Source: Adiantum capillus-veneris (taxonomy: Eukaryota; Streptophyta; Polypodiopsida; Polypodiales; Pteridaceae). Taken from it: a stretch of DNA of 64,000 nucleotides. Numbering within the stretch: position 1 is the first letter of the stretch; each line of letters starts with the position of its first letter. Made by a program: the position numbers and the translations under genes. The stretch is from assembly GCA_014529385.2 (NCBI GenBank), contig CM043971.1:91437340-91501339 (forward strand), written 5' to 3'. Below, one piece after another: positions 11,340 through 22,668 of the stretch. The notes beneath the pieces were generated by a model that saw only the letters and a program-made list of their open reading frames with translations, ran no database searches and had not been told where the DNA came from.

Positions 11340-12516
11340 AAACTCCTTTCTCCTTGGTCTTCTTCTTGTTGTTGTTGGAATTGCCTTGGGAAGAACTTTG
11401 AGTATTGTTCTTTCCCTTTGCATCATTTTGATCTTTGTTTTCCATGGGCTTGGCATTCCTTTTAGCCCCTTGTTCAAAATTGACATGAGATGCAACCATA
11501 ATGTGCTAGTTGACTTCGGTGATAGAACCAGGCCATTGGGAGTTGACATACTCAACCATTTCTTCAGGTAATCTCGCACAAAATTGTTACTTTTGCTCGG
11601 TGAAGTCTATCTTCTGAAAGACTGTAGCTTTGAGATGTAAATCCCAAAACTTGTCTACATATTTGTGGATAGACTCGAGGGAAAGATCACTTTATCTTTG
11701 GCGCCACTTGCAAAAAATTGCTTCATGATGGAAACTCGTAGATTTTCCATGTCTTTGGAGCTTCGCTGTTGCCATGAAGGCTAGCCCACCATTGACGAGT
11801 AGATTTTTGAAAGTGCATAGCTACATGACATAGCTTGGAGGACTCTGTGAAGCCCTCGTCTTCAAAGGCCGCATCAAATTGTTGGATGATGGCCAATACT
11901 TTGTCAGTAGTACCAAAGGTACCATCATAGGTGAGAAAAGAGATACTGTTTCCTCCTTCTTTGAACTTCTTAAGCTTTTGGCACCTTTTTCAATCAAGGT
12001 AGGATTTGCGATGTCCTCTCCTCTTGTATTCTCTAGGAGAATAACCACTGCTTTTGTCGAAAGAGGAGGAAGGTGAAGAAGAAGGAGAAGAGGGTGACCT
12101 CTTTCTTGCCTTTTTTTCCTCTCTTCCCTTTCGGAATGACGAGGAGAAGGACTATAGGATGATCTTTTCCTCTTGGGAGGAGTTTGGGATTGTTGAGACC
12201 TCCATCTTCATGGAACCACATCTTAAGAGGAATTCAGAGATGCGCTTCTTTTTCGTTTGTTGGATTCCTCCTCTTCTCTTATCGGAGAGAGTCTTCTTTT
12301 GAAAGTCTCGACAAGAGGCTTCCTAAACTCTCTCTCTTCTTTGAGAGGTAGGGAAATCCTATAAGCACGAAGTTGTTGGGTAACTTCGACTTGCAAGGCA
12401 GGGTTGCCCAAAGCTTGTTGCGACCTAGTAATTGGATAGTTCACAAACATTGGGGCATCATGTGCAGAATCTAAGCTGTAAATATTCATTCTACTCTCTT
12501 GATTATTGTCAGCCAT
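11340..12516 (-). pseudogene. element A gag
   Basis: The minus strand starts at ATG 12516 with M-A-D-N-N-Q-E-S-R-M-N, the same start as in B (18086) and C (42634). It has an N-terminal segment with F-V-N-Y, a Ser/Arg/Lys-rich middle, and a gag core (F-D-A-A-F..., E-S-S-K-L...H-V-A-M-H-F) that survives only in shifted frames, then a Gly/Asn/Lys-rich tail (A-K-R-N-A-K-P-M-E-N-K-D). The CCHC knuckle seen in B and C is missing. Gag would form the particle. Multiple frameshifts make it non-functional. Confidence 0.8.
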
Positions 12517-12880
12517 GCTAATTAAACTTATGTAATGCACAAACCTTAGTTGCTATCTTCTTTACCTTTAAAAATTAGCTCTCAAGTAGCCACACCCGTG
12601 GTTTACAGACTATTGATTGCAAAGAGTAGTGGAGAGGGTTCAACGTTGCTCGGTTGCTTATGGTTCCTGTTGAGCTTTCTAGTAGCTCAATAATGGTTAA
12701 CCAAAGGCAAGCCCCAAGAGACTCCATTATTAAGTCTATAGTTCCCAACGGTATACCTCAAACTGAGTCCTTTTCAAACAAGATAATAGATCCATGTCCC
12801 ACTTACCCTCTTGCAATGAACATGTCATACCTTTCAAGGACAACTTAAGGCCCTCTCTTCTTAAGCAAGAAAAGAGAATC

Positions 12881-12898
12881 CAATAGCTCTAATAGCAA
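12881..12898 (-). other. decayed tRNA primer-binding site of element A
   Basis: On the minus strand TTGCTATTAGAGCTATTG abuts the 5' LTR. The intact equivalent in element C is TTGGTATCAGAGC. Three or so of the 13 core bases have changed. Confidence 0.75.
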
Positions 12899-14518
12899 TG
12901 TAATGGAAATGGACTATGAACATTGAGAATAGCGGGATTATGAAAAATGTAGTGATCATTTTTTATGAGAATACTTTGAGAAAATAGAAGGTGAGCTTGA
13001 TTAGAGGTAGAAACATAACCATTATACTTAATTAACTTGGTATGAACAATACTTTGCAAGAGAGAGAATTAGAGAAATTGACAACAGTTAAAGACCAAAT
13101 TTATGTGGAGCTGGTCCCCCCCTCCAAAAGGCTTTTGTATTATAGCTTCTCCCATAAAGAGAGACTTGGTACAATACAAGCTTTGTGTTCCTTAAGACCT
13201 TGATGGTGCAATGAAGATAGAGAGTTTCCTGCACCATAATTATGCCCGTAACTTAGCTAAATGAAAGCATTAACTTGTCCCCGGCTCAATCCCAAGACCT
13301 CAAACACCTTCAAAGGTGGAGAGAGATAATAACAAATGAGGGTAGGGAAGAGGAACAAGAAGTATTTTTACGAGAAAGAAATAGTGTCCTCTCATACCAT
13401 TACTCATAGAGCTTAGCATAGCATAGTAGCATAGTAATGGAGATGAAGAAGATGGCTAGCATAGCATTGAAGTATGGCTCTTGGTTGGATTTGCATTCCA
13501 TAGCCAAGAGTTGTTGGTGTAGACTCTCAACTTCTCAAGCTTGGAGAAGGAGATGGAGTTCTTGCACTTTCACCAAGTGAGAATGAGAGCATGTGAGTGT
13601 GTGTGAGAGAGACTATATCCCCAAGCACACCCCCAGCTTGTTGTGGTCGACCCCTCCTTGTAGCTCATCCTTAAATTTGATTGGACCCCTGCAAGATGAT
13701 CCAATCACATGCTTAGTGCATATAAAGCAACAAGGGTAGCATTTGGACAAGTGTCCTCCTACCTCCTTGAGAGAGAGGGCTTGCTAATGCCTAGATACTT
13801 ATTTAAATAAACTAAATTCTCATTGGACCCCTTTAAAGGTCAACCACTAGGTTTTAAGCAATAAATGAGGGCAACATGTGTAGGTGCTTGACATGTGTTC
13901 TTGTTGCCTCTTAGGTCTTGGGCTTGCCTTGAGTGAGTGTGCGTGTGTTCTCTCTCATGCCCCTAGCTTTAGGGCTTTCCCCCCTTCTTGTAGGGATCAT
14001 GTTGACTTTGGAACACCTCACCCCCTTGAGCACCTTAGTTAGGAAGCCCCTCAAGCACCTTAGTCATAAAACATGACAAGCACCTTAATCATCAAGCATG
14101 ACAAGCACTTCAAGCACCTTAGTCAGCAAGCATAACAAGCACCTCAAGCACTTTATTCAACAAGCATGACAAGCACCTCAAGCACCTTGATCAACAAGTA
14201 GGACAAGCACCTCAAGCTTGGGCCGGGTTCCCACCTCAAGCTCAGCCCTAGCTTACCTAAGGTCCTAGGCATAAGTACTTTCAACACTAACCTTTCGAGG
14301 TCTTTAATGAAGCTAACCGTAAGGTCTTTCATCTCCATTAGCGAGCATTTCTCTTTGACAGACCATCTCTCATTTGGACCCATTGACTTTGGTCTCATGT
14401 TGAGATAGATCCATAAGCACATGTCTATATTCTAACTCTTGTTCCCGTTTATTCTATTAAATGACCAGTTTAATATGAGAAAATCATTTGGGCTAGTTAT
14501 ATATTAGATTTTATGACA
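12899..14518 (-). repeat. 5' LTR of element A
   Basis: A 1620-bp copy of the LTR at 5850-7474. On the minus strand it begins TGTCATAAAATC and ends CCATTACA. It carries the same irregular ~30-bp CAAGCACCTCAAG repeats (about 14030-14215). The base after it starts ATCTTT, the second copy of the flanking direct repeat. Confidence 0.9.
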
Positions 14519-14621
14519 ATCTTTAGTGTGTTGAGTTAGACCAAAGGGCCCATGTGCCTTTTTGTGTCATTAGCTTCCGAAAAACAAATTGTCATGCTGG
14601 GATCAATAGTCCTTTTCCTAC

Positions 14622-14704
<83 letters not shown>

Positions 14705-15139
14705 ATTATAGCATAAAAATGGTGATGAGCTTGAGGGAGGTCCTGGTGTCGGAATGCAGAGCCGCAAGGCTCTATAGAGAGCTTGAGAGGAGAGCTTCGG
14801 GATGAGATGATTAATTCTTGATGAATGCAAGAAGAAAAAGAATAATTGAATGTGAAAGCCACTAAAAAATTGACACAAAACAACCTAAATGCAAACACAA
14901 AATTGGATACTTATCCTCTCTGTAACCAAGCCTACCTAGCCATGGAGGGTAGTGGCCTCTTGGGTGTGCCAAGGACATGCCCACACATAGCTAGAGTAGG
15001 GCTTAATTAGTGAGGGATGGAACTAGTAGTGGAGAATGCCAATGGATTGTAATGATGATTAAGCAATACTAATTACTCTAATGAAGATGCTAATCACTAA
15101 CACAAAAAAGCATACCAACAAACCTAGCTAGCACACCAT
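14519..15139. other. inter-element DNA, no supported gene
   Basis: Contains a compound microsatellite (next entry). Overlapping frames with SLSLS or RERER runs only read through that repeat. The right part would be internal sequence of the minus-strand element whose PBS lies at 15140, but no coding domain is visible. Confidence 0.4.
14627..14701. repeat. (CT)n(CA)n compound microsatellite
   Basis: About 46 bp of CT followed directly by about 28 bp of CA. Confidence 0.97.
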
Positions 15140-15152
15140 GGCTCTGATACCA
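15140..15152 (-). other. tRNA-Met primer-binding site (minus strand)
   Basis: The plus strand reads GGCTCTGATACCA, the reverse complement of TGGTATCAGAGCC. It is followed by CT and then TGATGGG, matching a minus-strand PBS two bases from an LTR end. Confidence 0.65.
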
Positions 15153-15154
15153 CT

Positions 15155-15664
15155 TGATGGGAATGGGATCGTGCTAGCTAGGGAGGATGATACACAAACA
15201 TAGTGTACACAAGCGAGTGTCTGTAAGCTAGATTGTTGAGCAAATTAGGTTCCAAGATAGATTAACTTGGACTCATAAACACGATATTAAGTAGTTTGCT
15301 AACCCATCACAAGCTCACCATAAACAAGAGACATGTAATGCAAACTTGGAATGATTGTTTATTCATGAGAGGAGCTTTGAGTAGCTCTACAGTCTTGTAC
15401 CATTACATGTGGGATAGTTCCACCTCTTCTCTCATTATCTCATACTCTAGTGACTGTATGACAAAGCTCATACCTTACAAATCCTTCACCTTCTTAACAA
15501 GGTTCTTTAACTAGCCTCTCCACACATGCCATGTGCATAGGAAGATTGAGATGACAAAAGCCTCTCTACAAGTAAGTGCGAGCAAGTAGATTGTAGCATG
15601 TGATTACTAAAAAACCTCTCTACAAGTTAGTGCAATTAAGTAGATTGTAGGATGCAATTAATCA
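15155..15664 (-). repeat. putative LTR of a minus-strand element
   Basis: It lies next to a good PBS and has TGAT...ATCA ends (15155 and 15661-15664). Near its right end a ~54-bp unit (CCTCTCTACAAGT...) is present twice (from 15561 and from 15615). No second LTR copy was found, so the right boundary is tentative. Confidence 0.4.
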
Positions 15665-16118
15665 AAACCATTTTAGAACAACCTTACCACAAGCTTGAAT
15701 CTCTACTTGGGCAACATCCACCATGAAGGCATTTACCTCCCAACCTTTATCCCGATCAAGCGCTCGATCTCTAAAGCAATCCACCATTTTGTTATATTCG
15801 AGCATCGACATGATGATGTGATCACCGATGCAATCGGCACATTTCCTCGTAGCCATCCTCCCATGAGCCATTCACCCCATATTATCTTGGCCATCAACCT
15901 CAACACAACATAGCCATAACTTTCTTTCCGTCTCCCTCAATAAACACCCCCCCCCCCGGAAACAACTTTGCATGGATATGGAGGTTTTCTCCCATACCAA
16001 AGACCATATGCGATTTCACTGTGGATATTGCCACCATTCCCTTACCTCCATCTTGTACTTGTTGAGTCCATTGTATACATGCTTTTGAATGTAATGGACA
16101 ATTTTCTATACCTATCAT
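15665..16118 (-). pseudogene. possible transposase remnant (MULE/FAR1-like), uncertain
   Basis: Two minus-strand frames (16118-15900 and 15871-15662) are separated by stops and a frameshift. The second contains A-F-M-V-D-V-A-Q-V-E-I-Q-A-C and a Cys-rich start (R-K-C-A-D-C), reminiscent of the A-F-x-V-D-D-A...E-I-x-A-C block around the second catalytic Asp of plant MULE/FAR1-type transposases. A C8-10 homopolymer interrupts the first frame near 15948. The call rests on one short motif. Confidence 0.3.
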
Positions 16119-16171
16119 TTTTGTCTCCTCATGCTCAACTATGAATGTCTTTGGAGGGAGATAAGGAAATG

Positions 16172-16281
<110 letters not shown>

Positions 16282-16350
16282 AGACTATTGTCATCCTTTT
16301 GTACTAAGTAGAGTTGAAAGTTTTAGTGAGTATTACCTTGTATCATTCAT

Positions 16351-17204
16351 TGTCATAAAATCTAATATCTAACTAACCCAAATGATTTTCACATATTAAA
16401 TTGATCATTTAATGTGGGAAAATAAACAAGAACAAGATTTAAAATATAGACATGTGCTTATGGATCTATCTCAACATGGGGCCAAAGTGAATGGGTCCAA
16501 ATGAGAGATGGTCTGCCAAAGAGCATTGCTAAGTAATGGAGCTTAAAGACCTTAGGGTTAGCTTCATTAAAGACCTTAGGGTTATCTTCATTAAATACCT
16601 CCAAGGGTTAGTGTTAAAATTCCTTATCCCTAGGACCTTAGGTAAGATAGGGCTATACTTGAGGTGGGAACCCGGTCCAACCTTGAGGTGCTTGTCGTGC
16701 TTGCTGACTAAGGTGCTTGTCATGCTTGATGACTAAGGTTCTTGAGGTGCTCCATGACTAAGATGCTTAAGGTGTTTCACGACTAAGGTGCTAGAGGGGC
16801 TTAAGGTGTTCCAAAACTCAACAAGGATCCCTACATATGAGGGGGGAGCTCTACTTGTAGGAGCATGAGAGAGAACACACACACCCTCAGTCAAGGCTAG
16901 CCTAGTCTAAAGAAGCAACAAGGACACATGTCAAGCTCCTCTCCATGTTGCCCTCATAAGGTGCCTAAAGCCTACTGGTTGGCCTCTAAAGGGGTCCAAT
17001 AAGCTTTTAGCTAATTAATTTGATTGTTTATGCATTTATCAGGTCCTCTCTCTCAAAGCGGAAAGGGGGACACTTGTCCAAAGGCTACCTCTATTGCAAG
17101 TTGTGACCAAGGCTTGTGATTGGCTAGGCTTGAGAGAGCCAATGAGCCGGAAGGATGAGCTAGAAGAGGGGGTCGACCATGCAAGCAGAGGGATTGCTTG
17201 AGGG

Positions 17205-17277
<73 letters not shown>

Positions 17278-17961
17278 GCTCTCTCATTGTGTGAAGTGCA
17301 AAGTACAAGAGCTTCATCTACTTATCCAAACTTGTTGAGAAGTTGAGAGCCTACACCAACACTCTTGGTTATGGAATGCAAATCCATGCTCCAATGCTAA
17401 AGCTTGCCATCTTCTCTATCTTCATTACTATGCTATTATGCTATGCTAAGCAAGAAGAGTGATGATAAGTGAGGAACTATTTCTTTCTCATAAGAATGTT
17501 TCTTATTCCTCTTTCCTATCCCCATTCCTTGCTAGCTCTCTCCACCTTTGAAGGTGTTTGAGGTCTTGGGGTTGAGGCCAAGGACAAGCTAATGCTTTCA
17601 TTTAGCTAAGTTATGAGCATAATTATGGTGCATGAAGCTCTCTATCTTCATTTCACCATCAAGGTCTTAAGGAACACAAAGCTTGTCTTGTATCAAGTCT
17701 CTCTTTATAGGAGAAATTATAATGCAAAAGCCTTTTGGAGGGGGGACCGGCTCCACATACATCCGGTCCTCAACTGTTGTCAAGTTCTGTAATTCTCTCT
17801 CTTACAAAGTATTGTTCATGCCAAGTTAATTAAGTAGAGTGGTTATGTTGCTACCGCTAATTAAGTTCACCCTCTATCTTCTCAAAGTAGTCTCATAAAA
17901 ATGCTCACTACAGTTCTCTTAATTTTGCTATTCTCAATGTTCATAGGCCTTTTCCATTACA
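16351..17961 (+). repeat. 5' LTR of element B
   Basis: Starts TGTCATAAAATC and ends CCATTACA, like the LTRs of A read on its coding strand. Length is about 1.61 kb. It carries a private (TC)n tract of about 65 bp at 17208-17273 that is absent at that site in A and C. Confidence 0.88.
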
Positions 17962-18130
17962 TTGTTGTGGCTACAAACAACGGGTGTGGCTGCTGAGGAC
18001 TAATTTTCAAAGGTAAAGGAGAGTAGCAACTACGGTTTTTGAGGGTACCAAAGCACAAAGTATTTGATACATAAGTTTTACTAGCATGGCTGACAATAAT
18101 CAAGAGAGTAGAATGAATATTGACAACTTT

Positions 18131-18328
18131 GATTTTGCACATGAAGGTGCTACTGATGATGCCCCAATGTTTGTGAACTATCTTGTTACTAGGTTGCAAC
18201 AAGCTATGGGAAACCTTGCTTTGCAACCTGATTTTGCACATGAAGGTGCTACAGATGATGCCTCAATGTTTGTGAACCATCTTGTTACTAGGTTGTAACA
18301 AGCTATGGGAAACCTTGCTTTGCAAGCC
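18131..18328 (+). repeat. 99-bp in-frame tandem duplication in gag
   Basis: 18131-18229 and 18230-18328 are near-identical 99-bp copies encoding D-F-A-H-E-G-A-T-D-D-A...M-F-V-N. Elements A and C have a single copy. Confidence 0.9.
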
Positions 18329-19184
18329 AAAGTTACCCAACAACTTCGTTCTTATGGGATTTCCCTTCCTCTCCATGAAGAGAGAGAGCTTAGGAAGCCT
18401 CTTTTTGAGACTCCCAACAGAAGACTCTCTCCGATAAGAGAAAAAGAGGAATCCAATGAATGAGCAAGAAGTGAATTCCCAAATTCCTGTGAAGATGTGG
18501 CTCCACAAAGACGGCGGTCTTGACGATCCCCAACTCCTCCTACGAGGAAAAGATGATCGTATAATCGTTCTCCTCATCACTCCAAAAGGGAAGAGAGGAA
18601 AAAAAGGAAGAAACAGGCAAGAAAGAGGTCACCCTCTTTTGCTTCTTCTTCTTCTTCCTCCTTTTTCGACAAAAGCAGCGGTTATTCTCCTAGAGAATAC
18701 AAGAGGAGAGAACATTGCAAATCGTACCCTGCTTGGAAAAGGTCCCAAAAGCTAAAGAAGTTCAAAGAGGGAGGAAAGAGTATCTCTTTTCTCACCTATA
18801 ATGGCACCTTTGGTGCTACCGACAAAGTCTTGGCCTTTATCCAGCGATTTGATGCGGCCTTTGGAGATGAGGGCTTCACAGAGTCCTCCAAGCTACACCA
18901 TGTAGCTATGCACTTCCAAGAATCTGCTCCTCAATGGCGGGCTAGCCTTTATGGCAACGGCAAAGCCCCAAAGATATGGAAAACTCTACGAGTTTCCATC
19001 ATGAAGCAATTCCGTTCAAGAGATGCAAAGGACAAAGTGCTTACCAAATGGCGAAGCTTGAAGTTGCTCTCTAATGAGTCTATCCATAAATATGTTGAAA
19101 AGTTTTGGGATTTATATCTCAAGGCTATTGTCTTTCAAAAAATAGACTTCCCCGAGCAAAAGCAACAATTCTGTGTGGGATTAC

Positions 19185-19447
19185 TGTTAGGTTTAATGGC
19201 CATGTGGCCGACCGCCCATCACTAACTGCCACTAACCCTAAGTGTACAGCTATACACTTGTGTGAGCCACTAACACTAAGTACAATGTGTATTGTGCCTT
19301 AGTGCATAAGATAAGAGAAGAAAGAAAGGGGGCACACAGTGCGTTGGCTCTCCCCCTTCAACCTGTGTGTTTGGCTATGGTGGTGTGTGTGTGTGAGTGT
19401 GTGCGTGCATATTGTTCTTCCGTTGTGCTCCCAGCTCCTCCCCTTCA
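19185..19447 (+). repeat. 5' LTR of copia element
   Basis: 263 bp, TG...CA. It differs from the 3' LTR by a few substitutions and by extra bases around 19337-19365. Confidence 0.92.
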
Positions 19448-19449
19448 TC

Positions 19450-19461
19450 TGGTATCAGAGT
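19450..19461 (+). other. primer-binding site of copia element
   Basis: TGGTATCAGAGT starts two bases after the 5' LTR and matches the initiator tRNA-Met type used by many plant copia elements. Confidence 0.9.
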
Positions 19462-19463
19462 GG

Positions 19464-19887
19464 TCTCATTCCTGAAATCGTTTCGGCGCGCGCACACTTT
19501 CAAGAGTGCAAACAGGATTCTGATTTTGCCATTGGCAAGTTCAGCTTCCCGAGAGCGTTTCCATCAGGCGTCCTGGCGTCCTAGGATTTTACCCCCCTTT
19601 TGGATCCATTCGAGCCATCAGAAACCCCATTCGAGCTACAGTTCAGGAGCTGAAATTTTCAGCCCTCTTGTGGTAGTTTGTGTTGCAGTGCTTCCATAGC
19701 CATTTACAGGTACCATTGTTGCATTCTCTTCCATCTACAAGAGCCCACGGCTCATTCGGGAGTGTGTGCCTCTTTCGGAGTGGCCTCATACACACACATA
19801 GAGTGGGAGCTTGACAGCATTGTCTTCTTCGTACAGGTAAAGGTACAGGTACATGTACATAGAGCGGCTTGGTTAGCAATTTGATTT
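19464..19887 (+). other. copia leader without gag
   Basis: Between the PBS and the first integrase residues there is no gag-like frame. Short overlapping frames in all phases have no recognisable domain. A GTACAGGTAAAGGTACAGGTACATGTACAT-like run lies at about 19834-19860. Confidence 0.55.
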
Positions 19888-20989
19888 CGCTTGAATGTCT
19901 TGATGACTTGGGTTATAAAGTCACTTTTCATCAGCAGTCTTGGCGTATTGCGAAAGGTCATCTTATTTTAGCCCATGGTTCTAAGTTGGTACACTTTATC
20001 CTCTTTATGTATCTGACAAGAACAATGTTCTTTCTGTAACTGAGCTGCCAATTGTTGCTTTGCGGCATAGCCGGTTAGGTCATATGTCAAAGAAGGGAAT
20101 GGAAACTCTTTCTCATTTGGGCTACTTACCGTCTTTATCACTTTTTGATTTTCCCTTTTGTGAACACTGTCAATATGGTAAGCAAACACGAGCACATCGT
20201 ACACAGTCTTTTGACAAAGAAAGAAAGCCCTTAGAGCTTGTGCATAGTGATTTATGTGGGCCTATGCCTTCTAAATCCCATGGCCTTGCGTCTTATTATG
20301 TTACATTCATTGACGATGCAACACGACATGTTTGGGTTTATGCCATGAAGTCTAAAGATGAAACTTTTTCTTGTTTCAAAAAGTTCTTATCTAGTGTGGA
20401 AACTCAGTATGAACATAAGTTGAAAGCTTTACGCTCAGACAATGGTAGAGAATATGTCTCCAAAGAGTTTGCAGACTTCTGTTCAAGTAGGGGAATTAAG
20501 CGCGAGTTTGCAGCTCCTTATACCCCTCCACAAAATGGTGTTGCCAAACGAAAGAATATGACCATCCAAGAGAGGATTATGTCTATGCTATCACAGGCTA
20601 ATTTACCACAAGCTTTTTGGGCTGAAGCATTATACACTACTGTGTATTTGATCAATAGATCACCACATGCTTCATTACAGTTTTGTGTACCTTTGGATTT
20701 ATGGTCAAGACATAAGTTGTCTTATGAAAAACTCCGTACATTTGGTTGCGAAGCTTATGCACATGTACCCAAGGAGTTGTGTGCTAAGCTTGACCCTAAG
20801 TCTAGGAAATGCATCGTTATTGGCTATGGTGTAGATGGTCAATTTGGCTATCGTTTATGGGATCCGAAAAGTCGATCAGTAATCCGTAGCAGTGATGTTG
20901 TCTTCAATGAGACCAAGATGCATAGGCAGCCAACGAAAGAGGTTGAATTTTGGAAAGTGACGTTTTCCGATGTATCACCTCCTGCATAG
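19888..20989 (+). pseudogene. copia integrase, catalytic Glu changed to Lys
   Basis: A pre-integrase piece (L-D-D-L-G-Y-K-V-T-F at about 19890) is followed, after a frameshift near 20000, by the HHCC region (H-S-R-L-G-H-M ... C-E-H-C-Q-Y-G-K) and the DDE core. The first Asp is in H-S-D-L-C-G-P-M and the second in R-S-D-N-G-R-E-Y. The position normally occupied by Glu in P-Q-N-G-V-A-E-R-K-N is Lys (codon AAA at 20546-20548). The C-terminus with R-K-C-I-V-I-G-Y and S-S-D-V-V-F-N-E is intact up to the stop at 20987. The enzyme would integrate cDNA but lacks a catalytic residue. Confidence 0.9.
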
Positions 20990-22613
20990 AGAGATCTCAA
21001 AGAGTCTCACATCCGCCAAAACGGTTTGTTCCAAGCGTGGACTTTGTGTTGCTGACAGATAGTGGTGAGCCTTCTTGTTACAAAGAGGCTATGCTAGCCA
21101 ATGATAAGGTTCAGTGGGAACATGCTATGAAGAGGGAGCTATCCAATATTGCAAAGAATAAAACATGGGAACTTGTTCCATTGCCAAAAGGTAGGAAAGC
21201 TTTGCCTTGTAAATGGGTTTACAAGAAGAAGATTCCATCCAATGTTGAGAATTACAAAGCTCGTTTAGTGGCCAAAGGTTTCAAGCAAGAATATGGTGTA
21301 GATTTCCATGAAATTTTTTCTTTACTGGTCAAGATGACAACACTAAGAATGTTGCTTGATTTGGTTTCCACGGAAGATATGGAGCTTGATCAAATGGATG
21401 TCATTACAGCTTTCTTACATGGTGATCTCGAGGAAGACATTTATATGCAGCAACCTGAAGGGTTTTTGCTCAAGGGCAAGGAACATTTGGTCTGTAAGCT
21501 TCTGAAAAGTCTCTATGGCTTGAAGCAATCGTCCACACAATGGTATCAAAAGTTTGATGCATTTATGCATTCCCTAGGCTATAAGTGCAGTAATGAGGAT
21601 CCATGTCTTTACGTGAAAAGACAACCAAATGGATACTTATTATGCTTATCCTTTATGTAGATGGCATGCTTATTGCTGATCATTCTAAGAAGGACATTGC
21701 TGACTTGAAAACCAAGCTGAAAAGTCAATTCGACATGAAAGATTTGGGTGAAGCCAATCACATTTTGGGTATGCGCATTACTCGTGATCGTAAGAAGAGG
21801 TTGTTGTACCTTTCTCAAAAAGAGTATGTGCACAAGGTTCTTGATCGTTTCAACATGCAGAAGGGGAAGGCCTTGAGTACTCCATTGCCTGCATATTTGA
21901 AACTTAGCAAGAACGATTGTCCCGAATCTACTGAGGGAAAAGCTGCGATCGCTAAAATTCCTTATGCTTCAACTTGTGGTAGTCTCATGTATGCCATGGT
22001 GGCTACAAGACCTGACATTGCACATGCAGTGGGAGTTGTCAGCAGATTTATGTCTAACCCTGGTAAAAAGCATTGGGATGTTGTCAAGTCGATTCTCACA
22101 TACTTGAGTGGCACTGCAGATAGACAATTATGCTATGGTCGTGGAGAGTCATCCATTCAGGGATTTGTAGACAGTGACTATGCAGGCTGTGTTGACAGTC
22201 GTAAATCAACAACAGGTTGGATTTACAAATTTGCTAGTTCTGCTATTTCTTGGAGATCTGCTATTCAAGATTGTACATCCATTTCTAGCACAGAGGTAGA
22301 GTATGTTGCATTGAGTGAAGCATGCAAAGAAGCTATTTGGCTTGCTCGCCTAGTGAAAGATCTTGGATTGGAGCAGTGTACACCAGTTCTTCATTGTGAC
22401 AGTCAGAATGCTATTGCCTTAGCTAACAATCCAGTGTTTCATTCTAGAACAAAACACAATGATGTGTGTTATCACTTCAATCATGAATGCCTGGCAAACA
22501 AGAGCCTTGATTTAGTGAAGATTCCTATGTCAGAAAACACAGTGGATGCACTCACTAAGAGTCTCTCCAGCCATCAGTTTCAGCACTGTCGTGAGTTGAT
22601 GGGCATTGGGTGA
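20950..22613 (+). pseudogene. copia reverse transcriptase and RNase H, YVDD changed to YVDG
   Basis: The RT spans 20950-21660 with K-W-V-Y-K-K-K, Y-K-A-R-L-V-A-K-G-F and D-V-I-T-A-F-L-H-G. A one-base frameshift near 21630-21640 moves the rest into the next frame. There the catalytic motif reads Y-V-D-G (21654-21665) in place of Y-V-D-D. RNase H follows with V-D-S-D-Y-A-G, S-S-T-E-V-E-Y and H-C-D-S-Q-N-A. The C-terminus D-A-L-T-K-S-L is typical for copia. Both the frameshift and the lost Asp disable it. Confidence 0.92.
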
Positions 22614-22659
22614 AGAGTGGTTCTCTTCCATTCTTATAGTCTCCCACATTGGCCATCAA

Positions 22660-22668
22660 GTGGGAGAA
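22660..22668 (+). other. polypurine tract of copia element
   Basis: AGTGGGAGAA directly precedes TGTTAGG of the 3' LTR. Confidence 0.8.

Larger units (their letters stand above)
5850..14518 (-). mobile_element. element A: full-length Ty3/gypsy chromovirus, inactive
   Basis: Two ~1.62-kb LTRs (12899-14518 and 5850-7474) flank gag and pol remnants on the minus strand. On that strand the LTRs start TGTCATAAAATC (TATCAT in the 3' copy) and end CCATTACA. ATCTTT occurs at 5844-5849 and again at 14519-14524, directly flanking the element and consistent with a target-site duplication of 5-6 bp. Order is PBS, gag, protease remnant, RT, RNase H, integrase, chromodomain remnant, polypurine tract. All ORFs are broken, and a ~440-bp foreign piece replaces the zinc knuckle and protease start. 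It is the same family as elements B and C in this window. Confidence 0.9.
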
